From Edolisoma coerulescens (taxonomy: Eukaryota; Chordata; Aves; Passeriformes; Campephagidae): 64,000 nucleotides of DNA. The stretch covers positions 310,001 through 374,000 of the forward strand of contig VWZW01004611.1 of the NCBI GenBank assembly GCA_013397115.1, in the 5' to 3' direction. The position numbers were made by a program, and so were the translations under genes. Under the pieces are notes generated by a model. It was given only the letters and a program-made list of their open reading frames with translations, ran no database searches and was not told where the DNA came from. Of this stretch, positions 40,969 through 50,804 are shown piece after piece. The stretch's first letter is position 1. Every line of letters starts with the position of its first letter.

Positions 40969-43900
40969 GATTAAGCCCCTGTGCCAGTGCTTACCTGCAT
41001 TGCTACGATTTGATTGCCTATTTTCAACTAAGGTGCAGTGCAGAACCTCTGCTTTAACTGTCCTAAAAACTACAGTTCAGCAGCAGTGTGAGTCAGACTT
41101 GTTTTGCTAGGAAGAGTTGTGCCGGAATGCTCTCCCAGCAATGTCTTTGATCCTTCTCACGACTCCAAACCCCTTCTGACCACTCTCTCCCTTTTCTCTC
41201 CATGAGGCTTCAGAAGCTAAGCTAAGCACTGGGGAATCTGTGAGATCGACAGCATATTTGAAGAGGAAGTCCACTCTGCACCTATAAACTACTCTTTGCA
41301 CAACTCTTGGGGAACACTGTTTCTAAATTCTTCCTCCCTCCAATTTTCCTATCAAAAGCTTGATTTTGCACTACAGCATCTGAGAGTGGGATGGTGTTAA
41401 CAGATGATGATTAACTGAACTTGACCAAGATTTGACTTGCCTTGCAATGGTACTGCAGAATGCAATGCCCTCCCCTCCACTTCTCAAAATGCAAGGTTAC
41501 AGCACCAGAAGTCACACTGCAAGTACAGAACAGAGCACGCAAAAGCAGTATCCATGACTGCCAGAAAAAATGTCATTTACATAACCAGTCATGAGGAAAG
41601 TATTTGTCAAAAAGATACATTATTTTCCTGATGCCAATCTCAAAATGCTAAAATATAAGCTGTTAAGCAGTATCAGCAGCACTGATTTGATTGAATGTAT
41701 TGGAAAGGATACAGAAATGTGAATCATTCACTTAACAGGTATCCCATAACTACACAAGATTTCTGAAGCAGAAGTTTGTTGCTGAAGGCACTTTTTGTCA
41801 TTTTAAAGACAGAAGCTGCTTGATGACCATGTGAAAAATGCAATTAAGTTCTCTAGTTTTATGACACACATTAAAACCAAACTTTAAAGTAGCTTAAACA
41901 ATACAGATGAAGTTTCCCTATGATTCATTCTTCCGTGATGAGAACAGTTGATGAAGCAGTTACAAAAGGCATTACAGTTTTTTAGTGTGGGACTGGAGAA
42001 TATGTTATGGCTACATTGTGTTACTCCCTTGTAGAGGAGTCAAACACAGCCTTAGTTTCACTTAGAAAGTGATGCCCTAAGGAACTGGCAAAGATGCTTG
42101 TGTATCAGTCAATGAAAAAGAGCATCTGTCCTTTTTCAAGAAATAAAAGGACAGGAGAGGAAAAGGCACTTCTACCTAAAAGTAAACCAGATGATTTTTA
42201 ATCTGCAAAGTCATCTTTCCTTGAATGTCATGTACACACACTGTCACTTCAGCTTTATTAAAGTTTTTTGTGAAACTGGAATGAGGTTCAAAATGTCTGA
42301 TAAGAATTACAGTCATTTGTCATTGCTATTAACTAGCATTTTAAAACACTGTCTGCCACCAATAGGAGACATTAATAAAAAAAGTTTTATGGTGGTATAT
42401 ATAAAATACCCCAAACAAACAAAAAACCCCACAACTAATATACCCATAGCAAAAAAAATTGCTAAGTCTTTGCAGAATCACATATTTAAGTTGTCAATAC
42501 CCGAAAACCTGCCAATGAAACCATGAACAGAAAGTTGCTTTTGCACTACTCAAGCAAAATTCAATACTGGGGATCCAGACAACTCCTCAAGAAATGCAAG
42601 CAATTACAATTTAACACCACCTGTAAATCATAGAAAGTAACAAAGGCAACATATGTCTTGATGCTGTCACACAACATACCTCTTTATAACAATGAAGATC
42701 TTGAGTTAAACGAGATGAAGTACATTTGTAATCAAAATCAAAGGTGACCATAGCTGTCTAATGCCCGTCTGCTAAGCATTTATAACAAATGGGACAGCAT
42801 ATACTTGTAACTACCCTCATTTTTTAATGCCCTTGGGTGACAGCTCTGAAGCTGTGGATTACCTGAGAGGAAAACAGTGATTCTCTGTAACCAAGCTTTC
42901 TCCTAGGAATGTGCTTGATTTAACTAAACTCCAGGAACACAGTAAGTTTTTGGGTAAGTGCATGGGGGAAACCATGAGACCTATTGCATATCCCTGACAG
43001 CAATCTTGTAATTAGCGCCCCAGCCCAAGTCAAAAATCTATAGAGGACTGATTTAACAATGGAGTCAGTCCTACTGCACCTACAACACCACATTTGATTC
43101 ACAATTGTGAAAAAGCATCATGACAAAAGATTGAATAGCGACAAGCAAGGTCATACCCTGTAGCCCAGTGATGGAAAACAAGGGACTGAGTAGGCCAAAT
43201 GCCTGTTCCTTTTATTTCTACAAAGCATTGAACTTTAATACTAGATATTAAATGGTTTTCCACAGAACTGAATAGCCCAATCCCTAATTATAATGAAGAA
43301 CCTCAGTACAGGACTCTTAAGCCCAATCTGTTCTATGAATATCCACTTCATCTTTTTAACAAATTAGCTTCAATGAACTTCATTTCCCAACCCCAAAGAA
43401 CTGGGAAAAAAAAGTATCCAAAGCCTCAAAAACATAATGTGAGGAAAAAACACCAGCCTTGCTTCACACTAGTGATGAATATTTAGAAAATCCTTCAACT
43501 ATGTGTCAAATAACTTTTTCCAGGCACATAATTAGTTATTGTAAGGTCCAAAGGCAAACTCAATAAGGCAGTGAGAATAGGTATTATAAGATGCTGAATC
43601 TCAATTTATACAGATGTAAAGTAACATCCATTTTTCTTTCCACCAGCTCTGAGAAGTTACAGTATTTTCCTATCCATGATAACCCTTACTTAAGAGCCTT
43701 ACTTGACATTCCCAGGTTAACACTTCCAGCAGAAAGCAAAGAAAAAATACTCAGAGTACAGAAAGTCAATCAAATGGTAATCTTATTTTATAAGTATACG
43801 CATGAACACAAAGTTTTGAGCAAATATGGCATAAAGATTCAAAAGAGTGAAAAAAGGATTTGATTTAGGTGCCTTATTCTCTTGAGGGCAGTTCAAAAGG

Positions 43901-44419
43901 ACTTTCAGAAGCTGCTTTTACAGAAAAAGAATCTCTGTATTACAGGCCTAGTTTTGTACATCTTTCCAAAGGCTTCTTGTCTAGAATGCAGTTTGCTGGG
44001 AAGGGGCCTCTGGATAATTCAGGCATGTACAATGCCTTCTGACCTCCCTGGTGTCTGTTTGGCCTTTTCCACTGATGAAAGAAACCCGAACTTTATTTTA
44101 TTTATTTCCACTCTTGGAGGTGTGCATTCTTAAACTGATCAATTTTTTGTGAAATCAATTCTCACATAAGTACAGGTGGTATAAATTTAGAATCCTACAC
44201 AACTTTACTTTTCCCTCACTTAAGAAATCAGAACCTAATTTAAAAGTGAAGGACCATAGAAATTTCTTCATTTTTAAAGCTACCAGTACATGAAATACTT
44301 CAAAGAGCAAAACAGACAAGAAAAAGCAAAACATCAAGTTCCCACAGGCTACAAGCTTTAACATGTCTTCTGATTTTTATCTCCTCATTGACAGAGTGGC
44401 CAACAAGTATTCAGCATAC
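40969..44419. other. SLC2A13: intronic sequence between CR1 and exon 3
   Basis: About 3.4 kb of AT-rich sequence immediately downstream (in gene direction) of exon 3. I see no additional exon, repeat or RNA gene here. Confidence 0.6.
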
Positions 44420-44628
44420 CTGCTCCAACTTCTTTTTCTTCTTCTTCAATGTTGTTTTTGATACTGTCGTACTCCTCATCAATCGCCTGGTTGCCACGCA
44501 TTTGAGACAGAATCCTCCGTGCTCTCTGAGTCTGGCCTTTCTGAATGAGCCAGCGGGGACTTTCGGGAAGAAACAGGAACCCAAGAAACTGTATAACTGC
44601 TGGTACAGCTGACAGGCCCAGCATGTAC
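44420..44628 (-). CDS. SLC2A13: SLC2A13 (HMIT) coding exon, probably exon 3
   Basis: This is the next coding exon of the same inositol symporter, 209 bp. Its first base completes the Arg codon left open by the upstream exon, giving DGW-R-YMLG. It then has 69 codons and ends one base into the next codon after EVGA. It encodes TM6 (LSAVPAVIQFLGFLFL), the conserved PESPRWL motif at its cytoplasmic end, and the start of the large central cytoplasmic loop, with basic helices (KGQTQRARRILSQMRG) and an acidic run (NNIEEEEKEVG). The acceptor on the gene strand is TTATTTCCAG|G and the donor is GGAGCAG|GTATGC, both consensus. Its flanks are 3826 bp of intron 2 and more than 44 kb of intron 3. There is no stop or frameshift, and protein similarity to human HMIT is very high from memory. 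The central loop and TM7-12 lie beyond the window on the low-coordinate side. Confidence 0.96.
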
Positions 44629-46428
44629 CTGGAAATAAATAAGCAAATAGGTAAATACCTAGTATTTGCCTACAAAACCACACTATGAGAAGATTCAGTT
44701 ACAGCTACTCGAACTGAATTTACAGATGAAATCTTCCACTCACCGTATTCTTTCTCACTGTAAGTTAAGGGGGCAAGAATCATATTCTGCAGGTACTTGA
44801 GAAAACATGATCCTTTCCTTCATTTCCAGGAAATCTCACGGACATGTTGACTATTCTGCCACCACTGACTCTACTGCCACTGGTCCTGAGGACACTAAGT
44901 TAGACTAAATAAAAACCCTGAAATATTCTACTAGTTTGGAGACTGATAAACCTTTCAGTGACAATAATCAACAGAAAGAGAAAGCAAATGCATGGAGAAA
45001 ACTGGGTACTGTTGATGTCAAAAATGAGATTGAAATCCTGCCAATTGTTTCATTGATATATTAAAAACAAACAAACAAAAAAACAGCCAGAGAAAAATGC
45101 ATAATTTAGTTGGTAGTACATATACACAGACACATGTGCCAGTTTTACTTTTAAAAATTTCTGACTATAAGCAGAAACACTACAGAAGTTAATTTCACCA
45201 GCAGAGCAATTTACACCAGATCATTTAGAGAGTCTGCTTTTAAATCTTCAGTCAGATGCAGTGTTAGGTTTTAAATCAAAAGTGCATTTTAGATGCCCCA
45301 GGGTAACTATTTACAGCATTACGGCTAGTTCTCTACTCAACAGAGAATTACCACTGGTAAAAGCACATTTATGCTTCCAAAGATCAGCACTGACATCTGT
45401 GGCAACACCCAGGAAGGGTTATTTGCTCCATCCAAAGTGGGGGAAAAGGCTGTGGAAGACAAGCACACCACCAATTTTCATAGGTGGCTCTGGTCTATAC
45501 ACATTACATTTTTATATTTCTTCAATAAAACAATAAAAGGATAAAAAGAACTGTAGAACAATGTATAATTTTGTTCCGCTTTTTAAATCTGACCTTTTCC
45601 CATTTACACTTCACCAAGATTCTTTTCACTTTCATTAAAGACTTTAAACAGTGCTGGTGTCACCTCTACATTATTGCTGTTATCACGGGTTTCACATCAG
45701 TGGATATAATCATTAAAACACCTCCAGAAACCAGTCCCTCTGAATACTGAGGTAGCCTGTACTCATAAACAGATTCACACCTTGACATCAGACAGGAGAT
45801 TAAGGAGATTTGCTAATCTCTCCGCTAGCTCCTCTCTCCACACCCCAGGATGCATGCTTTCACAGGTGATTCTGCAGTCTCTCACCTGGATCTTTTTCTA
45901 AAGCATGCATGAGATTGCTAATTGAGTAGGAAGGAGAGAACCATTATTGAAAACCTTACATTACGGCAATGAATCAAATGTATTTGTCAAGTCCAAATGC
46001 ATTTTGAGTAAAAATGGAAAAATACTTTCTTAGAGGCATTTGTGGATTTAACAAAGAAAAACGTGGGCAGTACAACAGGCAGAAAACTGGAGAAGGGTAA
46101 AAAGAATACCCAAAAGGCAATGCAAGGTGGATGGCCACCCCAGGACAACGTGCATGCACACCAGTCTTCCCACCCCCAAGATGAGCCCTCTGGTTCTTGT
46201 TAAAACCAGCCAAAATTTCCAAAGGTGATCCAAGCAAATCTTGCTCTACGAAGAGCTCAGTGAGCAGCTCTGGGTTTTGGGTTTTTTTTGGTAACACCTG
46301 AAAAATTATATAGCTCATCATTAGTTAAAAAAGAAAAACATATGGAAGAAAATAAATTCAAACCACAAAGTTTGTGGAAGGCTTATTAGTTGAGTTGTTT
46401 TTGGTCAACATATCTAACAGTGTCACTA

Positions 46429-46474
46429 ATTCACTGATGTTCTCATTCCTCATTCACTAATGCTCTCATTTGTG
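46429..46474. repeat. 23-bp tandem duplication, two diverged copies
   Basis: ATTCACTGATGTTCTCATTC plus CTC is followed directly by ATTCACTAATGCTCTCATTT plus GTG. The two units share most positions. This is a small local duplication within intron 2. Confidence 0.75.
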
Positions 46475-47894
46475 AAAGGCCTCATTTTTTCCTACACTCC
46501 TCCTTCTCCACAAACATTTTGGTAGCTGTATACAAAATACATAGACCACTGAAGCTCACCAAAGTGTAGATTCAATATTGTCATTGGAGTGGTATTTAGA
46601 AAGCCTTTTCTATTTCAAATGAAGAGTAAAACTCATAGGGATTAAAAACAACCGCTGTATCCCATCAAAGTGCACGCAAAAGTATGTTTTAACGCATCTA
46701 TGTAAGCAGATTTAGTCCTTCAGACTCCTATTACTTACATTTTTGCTCCTCCAAAGCCCTTCAGTCACTTATATGCAGCAGAGCCTCCAGAACCAAGCAG
46801 CTGGGAGCCTGCAATCATCTTAGGAGGCAAAATCAATCAAGGCTCCCAAAAGCTTGATCCAGCCTGTTAAAGCTACCAGTTGGACTCCATTGGATTGTTT
46901 ATCACAGGCAAGATAAGAAAGAAATGTACAGACAGTGCTCCCTCACTAAAGTTAGTTTCCAATCTACAAAATTCTGGTCAAAGTTGAGTAAAAGGAGCAG
47001 GCCAGAAAGAAAATGTTTAAGAGAGAACATCCATTGAAAGTTCTAGAGTTGTACTTTTCAGAGCAAGCCATTTTGATATAATCAATTTAGAGTAAAAGTA
47101 GGCAATTTTAGACATTTCATGCAGTGAGCCAGCTTTCAGAAATCTAATATAGTTCTTTCCTATACAGATTACAAGACTTTGCGTTTGAAGCCAGATGTCT
47201 AGCAGACCTGAAAAAATCCAGCATGAAATTTAATAAGTCTGCTGTAACATTTCTCCTTCTCTGACATACTGCTGCAATACTATTAAGATGGCATTAGCAG
47301 GGTTTATAAAGCCAACCTGACATAAGGGTCATGTTAAATATTTGTTTTCTTTGGTTTATTTTTAATTTAATATCCAGCATTTCCAAGAACAAGCAGAGCC
47401 AAGAAAAATTAAAGTTCCTTATTGTTCGTTGCAGCACTCCAGTGCTTAGCCACTCAGTAAGAGATACAAGAACTGCTGTAACGTTCCTTCTTATATGTAA
47501 TGACTCAGGAGTAAACCCCTGTGATTTCTCTCCACGCATTTGCTGGCCACTCCTTCCAGGGACCATCTGTACTCTTCCCTGCTCAGCCTGAGGTTGCAAT
47601 AAACCAGCTGAGGACAGTACACCATCCTCAATTAATAGCTCCAGCATTGCAGCTGAGAATACCTGGATACCTCATCACTGAGGTGACAGCCTGTTTCTTC
47701 ACAGAGAGTTTTGACTCAATCCAGCAGAGCAGTACTCGGCACATACATAAAACACAGCATTATTGCCTTAGCAAAAGTCACCCAGCACGTGCCAGCAGGC
47801 TGCAGAAACAATTGCTCTTCACTACTCAACACACCATGCTGCACTTGGAAGACTGAGACTATGAATATAAGAGAAAGCTGCAAACCAGGAACAA

Positions 47895-47985
47895 CAACGG
47901 ATCACTAAGGCGGTCGTACAACTGGAGCATGTGACATAAAAGAAGAGGCTGAGAGAACTGGGTTTGTGCTGCCCAGAAAACAGAT
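47895..47985 (+). mobile_element. short CR1 LINE fragment
   Basis: CTGGAGCATGTGACATAAAA, then GAAGAGGCTGAGAGAACTGG and GTTTGTGCTGCCCAGAAAAC follow the CR1 block that normally reads 'ctggagcacctctcc ... aggctgagagag ... gggttgttcagcctggagaa'. It is only about 90 bp with no end sequence, so it is an old fragment. Confidence 0.6.
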
Positions 47986-48454
47986 TTTTATTATTCTATA
48001 AAAAACTTTAAACTATAAATTTATGCTACAATATCCTTCAATTCTGATAGATTACCACTGCTCAGATTAAGAATATTCAAAATTCACCTCTATTTCGCGC
48101 ATGCAGCCTATTACTTACTGGAAATTTGCCTTTTGAAAAATCAGCATGTGATTATTCTAAATGCAAAAGGCAAGCTACCTTCACAAACATCATGACAATC
48201 ATTCAAGCTTGTCATGCATATTTATTGCTCTTCCATGTTAAAGTTAAGTCAAAAAACCTGCGCATACTGCGAATATTAAGCTTAAGTGAAAGCAGTACGG
48301 ATCTATTTAGGCAAGATTTAATTGCTGAAGTTTCATTTTAGCATGCAGTTTTACCACTTTCTATGTAAATTCTGTTTTACCAACATGAACTATAATAGCT
48401 GTCAACCAAATCATGACTACGCCAGCTTGCTTTTAGCCAGGAAGGCTCACAAAC

Positions 48455-48614
48455 CTCCATCCATCCTTCGCGAGGTAGCTGAAGATTCCATCGACAACAC
48501 TTGCGAAAAACTGCCCTCCGGTGATGAAGAGACTGTTAATGGTGACTAATCTGCCTCGTAAGTGCGGTGGAGCCACTTCTGCGATGTACACTGGCACAGT
48601 CATAGATGCTACAC
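48455..48614 (-). CDS. SLC2A13: SLC2A13 (HMIT) coding exon, probably exon 2
   Basis: This is an internal exon of the proton/myo-inositol symporter, a 12-TM major facilitator (SLC2/GLUT) protein that moves inositol with H+ across the plasma membrane, mainly in brain. The 160 bp exon supplies two bases of a split Gly codon, 52 codons (VASM... to ...KDGW) and two bases of an Arg codon. It covers the end of TM4, the TM4-5 loop and TM5. Visible motifs are YIAEVAPPHLRGRL, the second half of the sugar-transporter signature (Y-x2-E-x6-R), and ITGGQFF in TM5. On the gene strand the acceptor reads TTATTCTTGTAG|GT, with a plausible branch site in CTGTAACTGA; the donor is GGAG|GTTTGT. The left intron is phase 1 and the right intron phase 2, and the phase fits the exon at 44628-44420 exactly. 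There are no stops or frameshifts. Family assignment rests on close agreement with remembered human HMIT; the exon number is inferred. Confidence 0.96.
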
Positions 48615-48690
48615 CTACAAGAATAAATTCAGTTACAGTTATAAAATCGAAAGAGATACTATACCACTTTTTCATCATAAAATACTATTT

Positions 48691-49268
48691 TGTGCTGGGT
48701 TTGGCTGAGACAGTTAATTTTCTTCATAGTAGCTAGTATAGGGCTATGTTTTAGATTTGTGCTGGAAACAGTGTTAATGATTCAGGGATGTTTTCTTTGT
48801 TCCTTACACAGAGTCATGGCCTGTTCTGCCTCTTACCCCACCCCCCCAGCAAGGAGGCAGGGGGTACACAAGTTGTGAGGGGACACAGCTAGGACAGCTG
48901 ACCCCAACTGATCCAAGGGATATTCCAGATGACATGGTATCATGCTCAACAAATAGAGCTGGGGGAAAAAGGAGGAAAGGGGGGACATTCAGAGTTGTGG
49001 AGTTCGTCTTCCCCTGTAGCTGTAACACATGATGGAGCCCTGCTCTCCTGCAAATGGCTGAACACCTGCCTGCCCGTGGGAAGTGGTGAATGAATTCCTT
49101 GTTTTGCTTTGCTTGTGTGTGTGGCTCTTGCTATATCTACTAAACTGTCTTTATCCCAACCCACGAGTTTTTTCACTTTTATTCTTCCATTCCCTCCCCC
49201 ATCCTACCAACAGAGAGTGAGCGAGTGGATGCACGGGGCTGAGTTGCTGACCAAGGTTGGGCATGACA
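48691..49268 (+). mobile_element. endogenous retrovirus LTR (578 bp), 76 bp upstream of exon 2
   Basis: Begins TGTGCTGGGTTTGGCTGAG and ends GGGCATGACA (TG...CA). I recognise the avian LTR pattern AATTTTCTTCATAGTAGCTA, then GGATATTCCAGATGACATGG, a TATA region (CAACAAATAGAGCTGGGGG, decayed from ATATAAAGCTGGGGG), GTTTTGCTTTGCTTGTGTG, and a degraded polyadenylation signal in CTACTAAACTGTCTTT. This order gives plus orientation, opposite to SLC2A13. The next bases (AGTGACCCGAACTGAG) look like a primer-binding site. It is old, with both the TATA and polyadenylation signals mutated. The family name is not certain; similar LTRs are frequent in Neoaves. Confidence 0.85.
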
Positions 49269-49522
49269 AGCAGTGACCCGAACTGAGCTGGCTTTGGTGC
49301 CCTGTAACTCCACAGAAAACACCATCTCTCCCGCCAAGTGACCACCCTAACAGATGGAGCCCAAAGCCACGGACTAAAGGAACTCAATGGACATTTACAG
49401 ACATTTCACAGGGGTGGTCCATAGACTATGGGAATGATATCTGTGTGTTATATCAAAGGATGGGAAGCAGGCTCATAGGTAATAAGAATGCACTGCATCT
49501 AAATGGAATAAGGGGCAGAGAA
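49269..49522 (+). mobile_element. remnant internal region of the same endogenous retrovirus
   Basis: About 250 bp between the full LTR and a second LTR start. Its left end carries a primer-binding-site-like AGTGACCCGAACTGAG. Its right end carries a purine-rich stretch (GGAATAAGGGGCAGAGAA) placed directly before the second LTR, as a polypurine tract would be. No gag, pol or env coding sequence remains. The interpretation as an internally deleted provirus is inference. Confidence 0.6.
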
Positions 49523-49595
49523 TGTGCTGATTTCAGCTGGAGTAGAGTTAATATTCTTCTCAGCAGCCAGTATGGGCTTTATTTTGTATTTAAAC
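49523..49595 (+). mobile_element. partial second LTR (5' ~70 bp only)
   Basis: TGTGCTGATTTCAGCTGGAG, then AGAGTTAATATTCTTCTCAG and CAGCCAGTATGGGC, aligns along its length with the first 70 bp of the LTR at 48691. There are many substitutions and a 2-bp length difference. After about 49595 the similarity stops, so the rest of this LTR is deleted or replaced. Confidence 0.7.
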
Positions 49596-50078
49596 TTAAG
49601 ACTTCGTGTTTATAAAATTAACTCTATTCCAGTCAAAATCTGCACACATTTAAAGGGAATAAGCTGGACAAATTTGATTCCAGAGTTCCAAAGGACGAAA
49701 ACAAAGAAAATGCAACTAACAAACTCTAGCAGCATACCCAGAGCAAATGGTTGCTAGCGGCTGTATTCTGCTAGCAGAATTTCAAGGTTTGTTGTAATGA
49801 TACAAAGAATAACTTTCTTCAATTCACATTGCATGTTTACTGAGATTAAATAAAAGGATAGATATAACTAGTTTTGAAAGAAAGAGAAGCTATGATCTAA
49901 GTAAGCACACAAAGGTCGAAGTAACTAACTAAAGATATCAGGTGTTCACAAAACTCTGTTTAAAAAGAATTTTAGCATGGTTTCCACAGCCAAAAACAAA
50001 GCCAAGATTATTATTATTGTGTAATTTCATTATTGTTATAGAACAAATTGTATCTTGGCTTAAAAATATTTCATGTGC
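49596..50078. other. intronic sequence between ERV remnant and CR1
   Basis: AT-rich intron 1 sequence with no recognisable gene or repeat. Confidence 0.55.
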
Positions 50079-50205
50079 TATTTCAAGGACACGTTGGCTG
50101 GGCCCTGAGCAACCTAATCTCGAGAACGGCATCCCTGCCCATGCAGGGGGACTGGAACTAGATGATCTTTAAGGTTCCTTCCAATCCAAAACATTCTATG
50201 ATTCA
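50079..50205 (+). mobile_element. CR1 LINE 3'-terminal fragment
   Basis: About 125 bp of CR1 end: GGGCCCTGAGCAACCTAATC, then GACTGGAACTAGATGATCTT, TAAGGTTCCTTCCAATCC and the terminal ACATTCTATGATTC. It is strongly 5'-truncated, and antisense to SLC2A13. Confidence 0.88.
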
Positions 50206-50506
50206 ATGCTAAAAGCTCTATCACCATAAAGAAACAAGGACTAATGCTAAGCCACAGCTGCTTTCTATTCTGTCTTAACACTGGTAGTATTTCCTACTAA
50301 CTATGCGATGAGTCATTTGTGCAAAACACAGAAACATCCACAAGGAACACACACAAACCGTAAAGAAGGAGTTCCACAGCGTATAAAGAGCACACCTGGG
50401 TGCAGCACACACCTTGGTGGCCCAAGTCCTTATTTCCTTACAATAACCAATACAGACAAGTAACAGTGATTTCTTTTGTAGTTATAACTGGAAGTACATC
50501 GGCAGC

Positions 50507-50614
50507 AGCTGCCCCAGACCACATTTTGACTGAGGTCAGCTGAGATACAACTTGAGCACAGTGAGCACAGCCAAGCACCATCAGAGACACCGTATCTTCC
50601 AGCCTGGGGCAGCT
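50507..50614. repeat. 11-bp perfect inverted repeat spaced by 86 bp
   Basis: AGCTGCCCCAG at 50507-50517 is the exact reverse complement of CTGGGGCAGCT at 50604-50614. It lies in the GC-richer patch that also holds the hairpin at 50755. Confidence 0.8.
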
Positions 50615-50754
50615 CCACCAGGTCCATACAGACAGCCCCACACCAGCACAGGCCAGTGCCACAGCCCCAGCAAGAAATGGGGTCACCTGAAAGCAAGCAC
50701 ATGACTCCTGAAGCACAGCTACGGTTCCTGGCTTGTGTCACAGTAGAAGGGCTC

Positions 50755-50804
50755 CATCATGGGATGGCAGGGACTTCGGCCAGCACCCCTGCCATCCCAT
50801 GATG
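50755..50804. repeat. 18-bp perfect hairpin with 14-nt loop
   Basis: CATCATGGGATGGCAGGG at 50755-50772 is the exact reverse complement of CCCTGCCATCCCATGATG at 50787-50804. One unpaired C on the left then allows four more pairs (GGCT with AGCC), giving about 22 paired bases in total. Either strand could fold. Whether it is transcribed as an RNA is unknown. Confidence 0.9.

Larger units (their letters stand above)
1..44419 (-). other. SLC2A13: SLC2A13 intron 3 (partial; runs off the window start)
   Basis: The donor GT of this intron is at 44419-44418 on the gene strand, and no downstream SLC2A13 exon is recognisable between it and position 1. At least 44.4 kb of a single intron is therefore present. 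A very long intron at this place fits the large span of SLC2A13 in other vertebrates. The repeats listed separately are the only content I can identify in it. Confidence 0.85.
44629..48454 (-). other. SLC2A13: SLC2A13 intron between the two exons (intron 2, complete)
   Basis: This is a complete 3826 bp intron, bounded by GT (48454-48453) and AG (44630-44629) on the gene strand, phase 2. It is mostly AT-rich unique-looking sequence. It contains a 23-bp imperfect tandem duplication at 46429-46474 and a probable CR1 fragment near 47.9 kb. I see no other coding exon on either strand. Confidence 0.93.

Noticed and set aside
48825..49250. GC-richer segment upstream of exon 2 considered as an SLC2A13 promoter
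   Set aside because: It is part of the retroviral LTR, oriented opposite to the gene.
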